Assembly (NCBI GenBank): GCA_012744395.1
Contig: JAAYCB010000086.1
Location: 1-33,139 of the forward strand
DNA length: 33,139 nt
Direction of reading: 5' to 3'
Source: Pirellulaceae bacterium
Lineage (GTDB): Bacteria; Planctomycetota; Planctomycetia; Pirellulales; Thermoguttaceae
The first letter of the stretch is position 1; the number at the start of each line of letters is the position of its first letter. The position numbers and the translations under genes are program-made. A model generated the notes under the pieces. It was not told the origin of the DNA. It saw only the letters and a program-made list of their open reading frames with translations, and ran no database searches. Positions 15,164 through 23,310 of the stretch are shown here, piece after piece.

Positions 15164-15192
15164 AGTATACTCAGGGGTCATCAAGATACCAA
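15164..15192 (-). promoter_or_regulatory. Sigma70-like promoter of the zinc-ribbon gene
   Basis: On the minus strand TTGGTA (15192-15187) and TATACT (15169-15164) are 17 bp apart. The -10 lies in the perfect palindrome agtatact (15164-15171), so a TATACT also reads on the plus strand toward the glycosyltransferase gene, though no good plus-strand -35 accompanies it. Confidence 0.5.
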
Positions 15193-15256
15193 GTGATTAT
15201 TGGAGTGGCGCGCGGCAGGCGAACGCCACTCGGCCCCGCATCGAGGACCGCCCGCC

Positions 15257-16603
15257 GTGCCGGATTCTCTGCCACAATCATCGGTCTCGGCCGATAACCC
15301 CACGGGCCGGGCGTGCGGTTGGCGACGGCTCGCGCTCCTGCTGGCCGTTGCCCTGGGGATTCGAATCGCGGCGGCCGTTTTCTGGCAGGCACAGGTCGCC
15401 GGCGATCGGTTCGTCTTCGGCGACAGCGAAAGCTATTGGACGCTGGCCCGCGGGATCGCCGCCGGCGAGCCCTTCGAATACGGCAGAAACGGTCCGCGAA
15501 TCTTTCGCACGCCCGGCTATCCCGCCCTGCTCGCGCCGCTGTTTCTGGTGTTCGGCGGCGATCCCCCGGTGATTGCGGCCCGCTGCCTGTCCGCCGTCTT
15601 CAGCACGATTGCCGTCGCCGGAGCCTGGCTCCTGGCATGGCGCCTTTTCGGCCCCGCGGCGGCGTGGTTGGCCGGACTGGCCGCCGCATCCTATCCGGGA
15701 CTGATCGCCCTGGGCGTCCTCGTCCTCACCGAGCCGGTGTTCTGCGCGCTGCTGCCGCTGCAATTGCTCCTCTGGTCGGCTGCCTGGCAGGCGGGCGGCC
15801 AGCGGCGGCGGCTGCTCCTGGCGCTGGTCGCCGGACTGGCTGCCGCGGCCGCCACGCTCGTCCGGCCGAGCTGGCTGCTGTTTGTGCCATTTGCCGCCGC
15901 GATCGGGCTGGTGTTCGGACGTCCCAGAACCCGCCATGCCCTGATCGCCGCCGGTCTGATCGCCGGCCTGATCGCCGGAATGCTCCCCTGGTGGCTCCGC
16001 AACGCCCGCGTCGCCGGCCATTTCGTCCCCACCACGCTACAGATGGGCGCAAGCCTCTACGACGGATTGAACCCCCAGGCGACCGGCGCCAGCGACATGG
16101 CCTATGTCCCGCATTTCATCGAAATCGAGCGGCGCGCCGAGGCGTCGGGCGAAGCCAACCTCGAAGACCCGTTCGAGTATCGACTGGACCGCCGGATGCG
16201 CGACGCGGCCCTTGCCTGGGCCCGCGAAAATCCCTCCAAAGCGCTGCGGCTGGCCCTCGTCAAGTTTGTCCGAATCTGGAACGTCTGGCCCAATGAACCG
16301 GCCTTCTCCACCACGATCGTGAGGCTCGCCGTGGCGGCTACCTATCTGCCGCTCCTCCTGCTCGGCCTGGCCGGCGCTGCCTGGACCGCGCGGCGCGGCT
16401 GGCCCTACGCGCTCTGCTGGCTCCCGGCTCTCTACCTGACCTTGATGCACATCGTGTTCGTCGGGTCGATCCGCTATCGAGAACCGGCGATGATCGGGTT
16501 GATCGTGCTCGCCGCCGGCGTGGCGGCGGCCTGGGGCGGGCGCGAGAATTGGCCGTCAGCCATTGGGCGGGACGCTGGGGGAGGGCGAGCCGGGTGGGGG
16601 TAG
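15257..16603 (+). CDS. GT-C fold glycosyltransferase (GT39/ArnT-like), multi-spanning membrane protein
   Basis: 448 aa from a GTG at 15257 (GAGGA about ten bases upstream); a TTG at 15200 is the alternative and the start is uncertain. About ten hydrophobic helices. The first periplasmic loop has the GT-C mark GDSESY (Asp56), then EPFEYGRNGPRIFRTPGYP, as in dolichyl-phosphate-mannose or ArnT-type transferases. Such enzymes move a sugar from a polyprenyl phosphate to lipid or protein on the outer face of the inner membrane; donor and acceptor are unknown. The last helix (MIGLIVLAAGVAAAW) ends near residue 428. The remaining residues run into repeat array B, whose first unit supplies the TAG stop at 16601-16603. 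This is the second gene in the window that ends this way. Confidence 0.8.
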   Translation: MPDSLPQSSVSADNPTGRACGWRRLALLLAVALGIRIAAAVFWQAQVAGDRFVFGDSESYWTLARGIAAGEPFEYGRNGPRIFRTPGYPALLAPLFLVFGGDPPVIAARCLSAVFSTIAVAGAWLLAWRLFGPAAAWLAGLAAASYPGLIALGVLVLTEPVFCALLPLQLLLWSAAWQAGGQRRRLLLALVAGLAAAAATLVRPSWLLFVPFAAAIGLVFGRPRTRHALIAAGLIAGLIAGMLPWWLRNARVAGHFVPTTLQMGASLYDGLNPQATGASDMAYVPHFIEIERRAEASGEANLEDPFEYRLDRRMRDAALAWARENPSKALRLALVKFVRIWNVWPNEPAFSTTIVRLAVAATYLPLLLLGLAGAAWTARRGWPYALCWLPALYLTLMHIVFVGSIRYREPAMIGLIVLAAGVAAAWGGRENWPSAIGRDAGGGRAGWG

Positions 16604-16840
16604 TGGGAAGCCGAAGGATCCGCCGGGCGAGCCGGCGGGGGGGTAGTGGGAAGCCGAAGGATCCGCCGGACGAGCCGGCGGGATTTTCGGGGAGGGATCC
16701 GCCGGGCGAGCCGGGTGGGGGTAGTGGGAAGCCGAAGGATCCGGCGGGCGAGCCGGGTGGGGGTAGTGGGAAGCCGAAGGATCCGCCGGGCGAGCCGGCG
16801 GGATTTTGGGGGAGGGATCCGGCGGGCGAGCCGGCGTCCG
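16579..16840 (+). repeat. Repeat array B: four copies of the hairpin-forming unit
   Basis: The core tagtgggaagccgaaggatc starts at 16601, 16644, 16722 and 16764, spaced 43, 78 and 42 bp. Flanks ccggNggg and ccgccgg or ccggcgg can pair around each core. Interspersed gccggcgggatttt segments match those of array A. All four cores here have aaggatcc, whereas array A has aacgatcc or aacaatcc. It fills the gap between the convergent glycosyltransferase and serine hydrolase genes. Confidence 0.9.
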
Positions 16841-16868
16841 CGCCCCGCTACAAGACCGGTTGCGCTGG

Positions 16869-18029
16869 TCAGTATCCGTAAGACTCCAGCGCGGCGTCGC
16901 CGATCCGGGCCCGCGCTTCGTATTGCTGGTCCTTCCGCTTGCCGCCGACCATCTTCGGATGATTCCGATTGGTCAGCACGATGACGTAAACCTGTTTTTC
17001 CGGATCGATCCAGATGGATTGCCCGGTGTGCCCGCTGTGGCCGTAGGCCCTGTCGGAAAGCCTTGTCGGCCGGTGCAAGGCGCGGCGATCCATGTCCCAG
17101 AACAGGCCGCGGCGGGGCAGCGGCGGAGCGAGTTGGTTGACGGTCATCCGGTTGTGCGTCTCTTTCGAGAGAATCCGCGCGACGCCGGATTGGCCTTCGC
17201 CCAGCATCATCCGGCAGAACCGGGCCAGATCGCCGGCGGTGCTGAACAGGCCCGCGTTGCCCACCGGTCTGGCGGCGAGGCGGGCCTGGTCGTCCTCGAT
17301 CTGGCCGAGCTGGCGGGCCCCGCTCGGCACGACGCGCGGCGAAGGGGGGAGCGGTCCGAACGACGTGTCGCTCATCCCCAGCGGGGCAAAGACCCTCTCC
17401 CGGCAGAACTTGTCCAATCGGTCGCCGCTTGCCTTTTCGACCATCCTTCCCAGCAGGATCATGTTGAGACAGGAATAGTAGAAGCGCGCGCCCGGCTGCC
17501 ACTGGGGGGAAACGCCAAGCATCCGTTCGAGCATCGCCTCGCCCTCCGCCCGCTGGTGATACTTGGCGTTGTCGAACCCCGAGGTATGGGTCGCCAGCAT
17601 GGCGATCGTGATCGGCTCGAGGCCCGCGCCGGTCAGCCCCGGCAGGGCCTCGCGGATCGGTGTCTCGAAGCGCAGCAGTCCCTGATCGACGCAGACGCCC
17701 ACCGCCGTGCCCGTCGCCACCACCTTGGTCACGCTCGCCAGGTCGAAGAGGGCGTCCTTGGGCATCTCCAGCTTCTCGGGGACGATCCGCGCGTGGCCGA
17801 AGGCCTCGTGGTAGAGCACGCGATCCGGGTTGCCGAGGAGCACGACCGCGCCGGGAAACAGCCCGGCGTCGATCTCCTGCTCGACCGCCCGGCGGATCGT
17901 TTGCCGCTCCTCGGCGGCCGGCGATCCCGCTCGACGGGCTGCCGGGGCCGGGTGGTGTTTTTCACCCGCATGAACAAGAACAGACGCCGCAACAAGAATT
18001 CCCGCGGCGATCTTCAGGAGTGTGTTCAT
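16869..18029 (-). CDS. Secreted serine hydrolase, beta-lactamase/CubicO (class C, S12-like) family
   Basis: 386 aa, ATG at 18029 inside the end of the M14 gene (4-nt overlap, ATGA). Signal peptide MNTLLKIAAGILVAASVLVHA. The nucleophile motif is SVTK (Ser99, Lys102) in LFDLASVTKVVAT. The second motif, usually YSN or YSD, reads Y185-S-C187 in ARFYYSCLNMILLG. The third, KTG-like, is HTG (334-336) in GHSGHTGQSIWID. The order and spacing fit penicillin-binding-protein-like esterases and D-aminopeptidases, which act on esters or peptides in the periplasm; true beta-lactamase activity is unlikely. It is the last gene of a unit with the GH10 xylanase and M14 carboxypeptidase, so it may remove acyl groups from the same polymer. 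The YSC variant is unusual. Confidence 0.87.
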   Translation of the reverse strand: MNTLLKIAAGILVAASVLVHAGEKHHPAPAARRAGSPAAEERQTIRRAVEQEIDAGLFPGAVVLLGNPDRVLYHEAFGHARIVPEKLEMPKDALFDLASVTKVVATGTAVGVCVDQGLLRFETPIREALPGLTGAGLEPITIAMLATHTSGFDNAKYHQRAEGEAMLERMLGVSPQWQPGARFYYSCLNMILLGRMVEKASGDRLDKFCRERVFAPLGMSDTSFGPLPPSPRVVPSGARQLGQIEDDQARLAARPVGNAGLFSTAGDLARFCRMMLGEGQSGVARILSKETHNRMTVNQLAPPLPRRGLFWDMDRRALHRPTRLSDRAYGHSGHTGQSIWIDPEKQVYVIVLTNRNHPKMVGGKRKDQQYEARARIGDAALESYGY

Positions 18030-20110
18030 CGTCGCTGCTCCGGCCAGGTCTGTGGCGGTGGATAGGCAAGGAACAGGGCTCGGCAGAGCTCGCAGACCAC
18101 GTCGGTCTGGAGAACGGCGCCATACGTCGAGCGGTAACCGGCGGTGACTTCGATGACCAGGCCAAACCGGTCGCGCATGCTCGTGTTCTTGAGTTGCGGC
18201 ACGCTGCCGCCCATTCTGACCCGCTCGAGCAGGTATTGGGAAACCGTTTCTTCATCATTCTGCCGCAGCAGGTGTCGGCCGCGGAGGCGCTCGTTGGCGA
18301 TCCGCTGGAGCTCGATCGCGGCAAGCTCGTTTTCGGGCTTCGCCGTTGCCGGAAGGAGCCCCAGCTTGTTGTTGACGGCGCTGGTGTTGCCGTGGAATTC
18401 GAGCACACAGTAGAGGTTCGGCAGCTCGGCGATCTTGCGGTAGGTCCGCGCTTCGGGTTCGGAAAACGGCGCGGTTCCCTTCCAGTCGTAGTCGCCCGCC
18501 GACCAGCGGCCATCGTTGTTGCTGTCCCTTCCCTGGAATTTCTCCCAGGCGAAGTCGCCTTGCCGGTTCAGATCGACTCCCTGGGCGTTCTGGCGGCGCA
18601 TCTTGTCATAACCCCAGGGATTCAGATAGGGGATGATCTTGATCTGGACGTGTTCGAGGTCGACGACGTCGCGCAGCTCGCCCTCCGCCAGTCGCCGGGC
18701 GAAGGTCAACAGGCCGTATCCCGGCTCCCATTCGCTGCCGTGCGCGGCCGCATAGAGGAAATAGAGCGGCGCGCCCGGCCGGCCGAGGTTCAGGCTCCAG
18801 AGGCGGTAATCCTCCGAGGCCGGCCCCTCCTCCTGGATGCGGACGCCGGGCAGCTCGCCGGCCAGCCGCCGCATCTGGTCGACAAACTCCGCATACGTGA
18901 ACTTCTTCGGATAGTACTGGCCCAGGCGGACCGGATTGGTCAGCGCGCCGGCCAGGGGCGCGTACTTGTAATAGGCGTCGACATTCCGGTAGTACGGCTG
19001 GCGGAGCGAGAGCACGTCGCAGCTGACCACGAATCCCTTGCCCACGGCGAGGCGGACCAGCCCGGGCTGGCCGCCGGGCCCGGCGGCCAGCACCTCCATC
19101 TCCGGCAGGGTGAAGCCCGCCGGCAGGACGAACAGCCTCCCCTCGGGCCAACCGGCGCGGGGCATGATCTGGCCCGGTTCGAACCCGGCGGTCGCCGCGT
19201 CTCGCTTGACCACGCGGAGGCCCGCGGACATTTGCCTCTCCACCGGTTGCCCCTCGACCGGCCCGACCTCGACCGCCGCGGCCTCGGCCCGGCAGGTTCG
19301 CGCGAAGCCGCGGATGTCCATGAACACGCGGCCGCCGCGGCGAGCGAAATCGGTTGCCATCCGGGCAACGCGCTGCGGTATCTCCGCCTCATAGAGCACG
19401 ATCGCGCCCAGGCAATCGCGGAGCTCGTCGGCGCCGCCCGGCCCAATCGGCTTGAGGCCATCCTCGAACAGAACCTTCAGCTCCTCCAGGCAGGCGTGGT
19501 CGGCCGCCAGGTCGGTCAAGAGTCCGACCTTCGGCGCGGGCGGCCTGGGCACGGGCGGGCGGAGGACGACAAGCTCGGCATCGTCGAAGAATACCTTCCC
19601 AACGCCGCCCCGGGTTTGCAGGTAAGCCATCACGTAGGCGGCGCCGCCGGGGATCGTCGTCCGCACGCGGCTCGGCGTCCAGTCAAACCGGCCGGCGAGC
19701 GGCCCCGAGGTGGGCTGGGCGAGGATTCCCCCCTCTTCGTCCATGCAGTAGATTTGCAGCGTCGCCTCGCCTTCCGCGCTTTGGTCCGACTTGATCCAGG
19801 CCGACAGCTCCACCAGGCTCCCCGGCTCGATGACGATCGAGCGGTCGCTCCCCTGGCGGAGCCGCGTGTGGGCCGGCCTGGTGTTTTCCAGGACGGCGGC
19901 GGCGCCGCTGCGGCCGGCCGACTCGCCCCGGTAGAGCGCGCGGTCGGCATCGTCCGGCGTGCGTTTCTCCCAGGCCGGTTCGAGCGGCTCCTCAAAGCCG
20001 GAATTCTCCAAGAGATTCAGACGCCCGGCCGGCTCTCCTCCCACGGCCGGAATCGACAGCGCCAGGATGAACGCGGTTCCCAACGCCCAGTGCAGACGGC
20101 AAGGCAACAT
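18026..20110 (-). CDS. Secreted M14-family zinc carboxypeptidase with N-terminal carbohydrate-binding-like domain
   Basis: 694 aa from the ATG at 20110, with GAAGGAG eight bases upstream. Signal peptide MLPCRLHWALGTAFILALSIPAVGG. Residues about 31-185 resemble a carbohydrate-binding jelly roll (LLENSGFEEPLEPAWE ... VELSAWIKSD ... VFFDDAELVV). Residues about 194-370 form a Rossmann-like middle region with GGRVFMDIRG. The M14 domain follows from about 395: H457-GSE-E460 (zinc), VDLNR at 512-516 (substrate Asn-Arg), H573 in LEFHGN (third zinc ligand) and E654 in FGLVIEVTAGYRS (catalytic). All key residues are present, so it should be an active metallo-carboxypeptidase or amidase outside the cytoplasm. 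It overlaps the serine hydrolase by 4 nt and follows the xylanase after a spacer with a strong hairpin. Confidence 0.85.
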   Translation of the reverse strand: MLPCRLHWALGTAFILALSIPAVGGEPAGRLNLLENSGFEEPLEPAWEKRTPDDADRALYRGESAGRSGAAAVLENTRPAHTRLRQGSDRSIVIEPGSLVELSAWIKSDQSAEGEATLQIYCMDEEGGILAQPTSGPLAGRFDWTPSRVRTTIPGGAAYVMAYLQTRGGVGKVFFDDAELVVLRPPVPRPPAPKVGLLTDLAADHACLEELKVLFEDGLKPIGPGGADELRDCLGAIVLYEAEIPQRVARMATDFARRGGRVFMDIRGFARTCRAEAAAVEVGPVEGQPVERQMSAGLRVVKRDAATAGFEPGQIMPRAGWPEGRLFVLPAGFTLPEMEVLAAGPGGQPGLVRLAVGKGFVVSCDVLSLRQPYYRNVDAYYKYAPLAGALTNPVRLGQYYPKKFTYAEFVDQMRRLAGELPGVRIQEEGPASEDYRLWSLNLGRPGAPLYFLYAAAHGSEWEPGYGLLTFARRLAEGELRDVVDLEHVQIKIIPYLNPWGYDKMRRQNAQGVDLNRQGDFAWEKFQGRDSNNDGRWSAGDYDWKGTAPFSEPEARTYRKIAELPNLYCVLEFHGNTSAVNNKLGLLPATAKPENELAAIELQRIANERLRGRHLLRQNDEETVSQYLLERVRMGGSVPQLKNTSMRDRFGLVIEVTAGYRSTYGAVLQTDVVCELCRALFLAYPPPQTWPEQRR

Positions 20111-20139
20111 GGAGGGCTCCTTCGCGCGGCACAACCGAT

Positions 20140-20166
20140 GCCGCCGCGTGTGACACACGCGGCGGC
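20140..20166 (-). other. Strong hairpin between xylanase and M14 genes
   Basis: A perfect 12-bp GC-rich stem (arms 20140-20151 and 20155-20166) with a 3-nt loop lies in the 91-bp spacer. No T-run follows it on the minus strand, so it is not a standard terminator. It could lower read-through or protect the upstream mRNA end, setting the ratio of xylanase to the downstream genes. Confidence 0.55.
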
Positions 20167-20201
20167 GAGGAACGGCGTCTTGCTTCGCGGTCCAACGGTT
20201 G

Positions 20202-21539
20202 TCAAGGTTTTAACACGAGTTGGCCTGCCAGGCCATCCTCGGCCAGATCGACCTCGAACTGCTGCGTCTTGCCCTCCGCGACGACCTTGACTGTGTATTT
20301 TCCATAGAAACCGCGGAAGCCACAGACGCCCCGCTCATCCGTCTTGGCCGTCGCGTGCGTCTTCCACTGCTGGTTGATCAGCTCGTCGAGCGCACGGTAG
20401 GCGGCCTTGGGTTTCAGCTCCTCGTCCATCAGGCCGCCTTTCGCCTCGTTCTCGCCTTTGACGGCGGTGCCGTCGCCGAGATTCCACCAGGTGATGCCGG
20501 CCATCCTCGGCGCACTGAACCAGAGCCGGTAGTGGTCGCGGACGACTTCCGCCTGCAGCTCCTCGCCCTCCTCGCCCGCCGAGGGAATCGTGATCTCGGT
20601 GACGTACAGCGGCAGGTCGAACCGGCCGAACTGCTCGTAGACGTCGAGCATCCTGTTGGGGCTGCAATTCCGGCCGGCGAGGTGCTTGTCGAGGGCTTCG
20701 CGGCGGAAGTAGTGGTACTGGAAGCCGATGCCGCGGACCTGAGCGCCTTGCGCCAGCAGCGTCTTGACCTGCTCGAAGTACCGGTTCGACGACGGCAAGA
20801 AGTTGTAGCTCGTCACTTCGTTGATCATCAGCGTCGTCGTTTCCGGGAACAGCGGCGCGGCTTCCTGGAACGCCCAGCGGACGTAGTCGCGGTCGGGCGT
20901 GAACAGCGGGTAGCTCTGCGGGCAGACGAGCGACTCGTTGACCACGTCGAAGATGTTGATCTTGCCGCCGAAGCGGCTGGCGATTTCGCGGAACCGCTTC
21001 TGGTACAGCTTGCGGAGTTCGTCGGCGTCCTTCGGCAGCCACGACGGATTGTAGGCGTGCCAGAGGAGCGGATGCCCCTTGAGGGTGATCCGATGCTTCT
21101 CGGCCCAGGGCAGGAACCGCGCCGGCGGCGGCCGCCGCCAGATGTCGGCGGCCGGCTCCTCATAGCGCAACTCGCCTTGGGCCGGCTCCGTGGCATGCCA
21201 GTAGAACGGCACGGTGGCGAAGTTGAACAGCTTCATGAAGCCCTCCTCGTACCGCCGCTCCAGTTCGTCCGTTTCGAGCTGGCCGAGCACGAAGGCATTG
21301 CAGCCGAACAGGAACTTGTGGCTGACCTGGGAAAACTCGACCTCGGCGCCGCCGACCGGCTTGCCGGCGGCGTCGACCACCGTCAGCGCCGCATCGCCCT
21401 TGCGATACTTCTCGATGTTGCGATCGATCCGCGCGTTGACCGCCGGGTCGCGCCACTCGCTGCGGTAGTTCTCCGGCGCGGCTGCCGACGCCACGGCGGC
21501 GGTCAGGCAAACGAGCAGGATTGTCTGAAGAATTCTCAT
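20202..21539 (-). CDS. Secreted GH10 endo-1,4-beta-xylanase
   Basis: 445 aa, ATG at 21539 (GGAG upstream), signal peptide MRILQTILLVCLTAAVASAAA. A short beta-sandwich-like N-terminal segment (AALTVVDAAGKPVGGAEVEFSQVSHKF) precedes the GH10 barrel: GHPLLWH at 155-161, then FDVVNES with the acid/base Glu202, GIGFQYHYF at 270-278, and LYVTEITIPS with the nucleophile Glu315, then ITWWNLGDG. All retaining GH10 landmarks are present, so it should cut beta-1,4-xylan or a related glycan outside the cytoplasm. The C-terminus (about 385-445) is an extra beta-rich domain (ERGVCGFRGFYGKYTVKVVAEGK) of a type often appended to planctomycete enzymes. It is the first gene of the three-gene minus-strand unit. 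A weak minus-strand pair (TTGAAG 21816-21811, TAATCT 21793-21788, 17 bp apart) may be its promoter. Confidence 0.9.
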   Translation of the reverse strand: MRILQTILLVCLTAAVASAAAPENYRSEWRDPAVNARIDRNIEKYRKGDAALTVVDAAGKPVGGAEVEFSQVSHKFLFGCNAFVLGQLETDELERRYEEGFMKLFNFATVPFYWHATEPAQGELRYEEPAADIWRRPPPARFLPWAEKHRITLKGHPLLWHAYNPSWLPKDADELRKLYQKRFREIASRFGGKINIFDVVNESLVCPQSYPLFTPDRDYVRWAFQEAAPLFPETTTLMINEVTSYNFLPSSNRYFEQVKTLLAQGAQVRGIGFQYHYFRREALDKHLAGRNCSPNRMLDVYEQFGRFDLPLYVTEITIPSAGEEGEELQAEVVRDHYRLWFSAPRMAGITWWNLGDGTAVKGENEAKGGLMDEELKPKAAYRALDELINQQWKTHATAKTDERGVCGFRGFYGKYTVKVVAEGKTQQFEVDLAEDGLAGQLVLKP

Positions 21540-22075
21540 CGGTTGGATCTCCAAAGAAGGGAAAACGTGCGCGTTGAACTTACCGTTTCGCGTGCCGCCC
21601 GTGCGGGCGGCGGCCGCGCCGCCCTTTCGCACGCGGCCGGCCGGCGGGGGCCCAAGCGGCAACGCAAGTCGTTTGGCGATCGCGAAATCAGGCCTGCGCC
21701 AGACACAGGAGGCGGTCGAAGGCCTCCTTGCCCTGCCGCGTGGGGGCCGAGGAAAACGGGAACCGCCCGCCTCCACGATACGCATCCAGATTACCCGGAT
21801 TCGGCCAATACTTCAATTTGCCCCGGCGAAAACAAGCCCGACGCTCGCCAGAAAATAGCCGGAACGCCGGCTCGACGCCGGCTCTTTGACGGTTCGGACG
21901 CCGTCAAGTATGATTTCGGAAGGCGAGGCGGACAGGTCGGCGGTCGTGCGGCGCGGCTTGGCGGCGAGGGGGCGTGGCGCTGGGAAGATCGCAAAACTCT
22001 CCCGGCCCCTTGGCCCTCAACGGAACGCCAACCGGTTCGTTTGCTGACCGATCCATTCCCCGAGGAGGCTCACCG
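21540..22075. other. Divergent intergenic region
   Basis: 536 bp between the xylanase (-) and DUF1080 (+) genes. It holds the plus-strand promoter at 21886-21914, a GC-rich inverted/direct repeat of gccgg units at about 21858-21882, and a weak minus-strand promoter near 21788-21816. I see no gene. Confidence 0.5.
21886..21914 (+). promoter_or_regulatory. Sigma70-like promoter of the DUF1080 gene at 22076
   Basis: TTGACG (21886-21891) and TATGAT (21909-21914) are exactly 17 bp apart, each one base from consensus. The leader to the ATG would be about 155 nt. Confidence 0.7.
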
Positions 22076-22780
22076 ATGCGGAATTCTGCCATTCGATGGT
22101 CATTGGCGGCGGCGTTTCTGATGCTCTTCGCCCTGCCCCTTCAGGCGGCCGGGAAGGGCAAGGGGATCGAACCGTTCAACGGCAGGGACCTGTCCGGCTG
22201 GCGGACCGCCGGCGGCGATCCGCAAGCGACGCTCAAGGTTGGCACGGCACGCCTCGATCCGCAGGACCCCGCCCGGCTGATCGTCGAACCGGGCGGGTCG
22301 GACCTGGTCAACCCCACCGCCCATGCCAAGGACTTCTTCACGGAACAGAAATTCGGCGACGGCGTCTACGAGATCGAGTTCATGGTGCCGAAGGGCTCGA
22401 ACTCCGGCATCTACATCATGGGCGAGTACGAGATTCAAATCCTCGACAGCTTCGGAAAGACCGAGGTTGGCCCCGGCGACGTGGGCGGGTTGTACGGCGC
22501 CCAGGCTCCCCGGGTCAACGCCGCCAAGGCGCCGGGCGAGTGGCAAAAGTTCGTCGTCGATTTCCGCGCGCCCAAGTTCGACGCGTCCGGCCAGAAGACG
22601 GCCAATGCGCGATTCGTCCGCGTCACTCTGAATGGCAAGGTGATCCACGAAAACGTCGAAATGAAGCAACAGACGCCCGGCGGAGTGACCGGCAAGGAAC
22701 ACCCCGAAGGGCCGCTGATGTTTCAAGGCAACCACGGGCCGGTCGCGTTCCGCAAGATCAAGATTCGGCCGCTGGAGTGA
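22076..22780 (+). CDS. Secreted DUF1080 (3-keto-disaccharide hydrolase) protein
   Basis: 234 aa, ATG at 22076 with GAGGAGG upstream. Signal peptide with RWSLAAAFLMLFALPLQAAG. One DUF1080 domain: IEPFNGRDLSGWRTAGG, then DFFTEQKFGDGVYEIEFMVPKGSNSGIYIMGEYEIQILDS, EWQKFVVDFRAP, VRVTLNGKVIHENVEM and the closing GPVAFRKIKIRPLE. NSGIYIMGEYEIQI is the most conserved block of the family. Short compared with the two-domain protein at 573. Exported, probably acting on keto-sugars or binding glycans; substrate unknown. It is driven by its own promoter and stands next to the xylanase unit on the opposite strand. Confidence 0.87.
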   Translation: MRNSAIRWSLAAAFLMLFALPLQAAGKGKGIEPFNGRDLSGWRTAGGDPQATLKVGTARLDPQDPARLIVEPGGSDLVNPTAHAKDFFTEQKFGDGVYEIEFMVPKGSNSGIYIMGEYEIQILDSFGKTEVGPGDVGGLYGAQAPRVNAAKAPGEWQKFVVDFRAPKFDASGQKTANARFVRVTLNGKVIHENVEMKQQTPGGVTGKEHPEGPLMFQGNHGPVAFRKIKIRPLE

Positions 22781-22790
22781 GAGTGTAGCC

Positions 22791-22814
22791 GTCAGCCATC
22801 AGCCATCAGTCATC
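22791..22814. repeat. Short simple repeat (gtcagccatcagcc type)
   Basis: Three near-copies of tcagccatca in 24 bp, just after the DUF1080 stop. A similar ggtcagcagtcagcc stretch is at 23152-23166 inside the end of the Trm112-like gene, so the two bracket that gene. Confidence 0.5.
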
Positions 22815-22845
22815 TGATCGGTGTTCGTACCCTGTTGAATCGCCG

Positions 22846-23187
22846 ATGATCGACAAGGAACTCCTCGACCTGCTCTGTTGCCCCGAGACCGGCTCGCCGC
22901 TTGTGGAGGCCGACGGCGCGTTGCTGGCCAGGCTGAACGAGGCGATTGCCGCCGGCCGCGTGAAGAATCGGGCGGGCGACACGGTGGCGGCCGCGCTTGC
23001 CGGAGGACTGGTCGCCGGCGGGGCGAACCTCCTCTACCCGATCATCGAGGACCTGCCGGTGATGCTCATCGACGAAGCGATTCCGCTGGCGCCAATCGGC
23101 AAGCAGCCGGATCGTCCGGGCGGTTGCGATTCCAGCGAGACAGCGATTCGCGGTCAGCAGTCAGCCGTCGGCGGTGGCGGCGAGTGA
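22846..23187 (+). CDS. Trm112-like small protein with extended tail
   Basis: 113 aa. The start IDKELLDLLCCPETGSPL and the block LLYPIIEDLPVMLIDEA (about residues 61-77) are the Trm112 signature. In bacteria these small proteins are often of unknown role; in eukaryotes and archaea Trm112 activates methyltransferases. The usual two-cysteine zinc ribbon is reduced here to CC near residue 11. No methyltransferase is adjacent. The C-terminus (ETAIRGQQSAVGGGGE) is encoded by simple tcagcagtcagcc repeat DNA and is unlikely to be part of the folded domain. There is no obvious ribosome site before the ATG at 22846. It converges with clpX. Confidence 0.75.
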   Translation: MIDKELLDLLCCPETGSPLVEADGALLARLNEAIAAGRVKNRAGDTVAAALAGGLVAGGANLLYPIIEDLPVMLIDEAIPLAPIGKQPDRPGGCDSSETAIRGQQSAVGGGGE

Positions 23188-23220
23188 GACGGCTGCGGCT
23201 TGGGCCGCTCCGCAGCCGCC

Positions 23221-23257
23221 AAGAAAACGAACGGGGCGGCCGAAAGTCGGCCGCCCC
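23221..23257 (-). terminator. Rho-independent terminator of clpX
   Basis: ggggcggccga (23233-23243) and tcggccgcccc (23247-23257) form a perfect 11-bp stem with a 3-nt loop. Read on the minus strand, GTTCGTTTTCTT (23232-23221) follows. It lies about 55 bp after the clpX stop. It may also slow transcription coming from the convergent Trm112-like gene. Confidence 0.8.
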
Positions 23258-23310
23258 GGCTGGGAGAGGTGGAATGATTGTGCGGCTTCAATGATCCAAC
23301 GTGGATTGGA

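Noticed and set aside
16579-16840. CRISPR array
   Set aside because: The units are not regularly spaced, the spacers are themselves repeats, and no cas gene is near.
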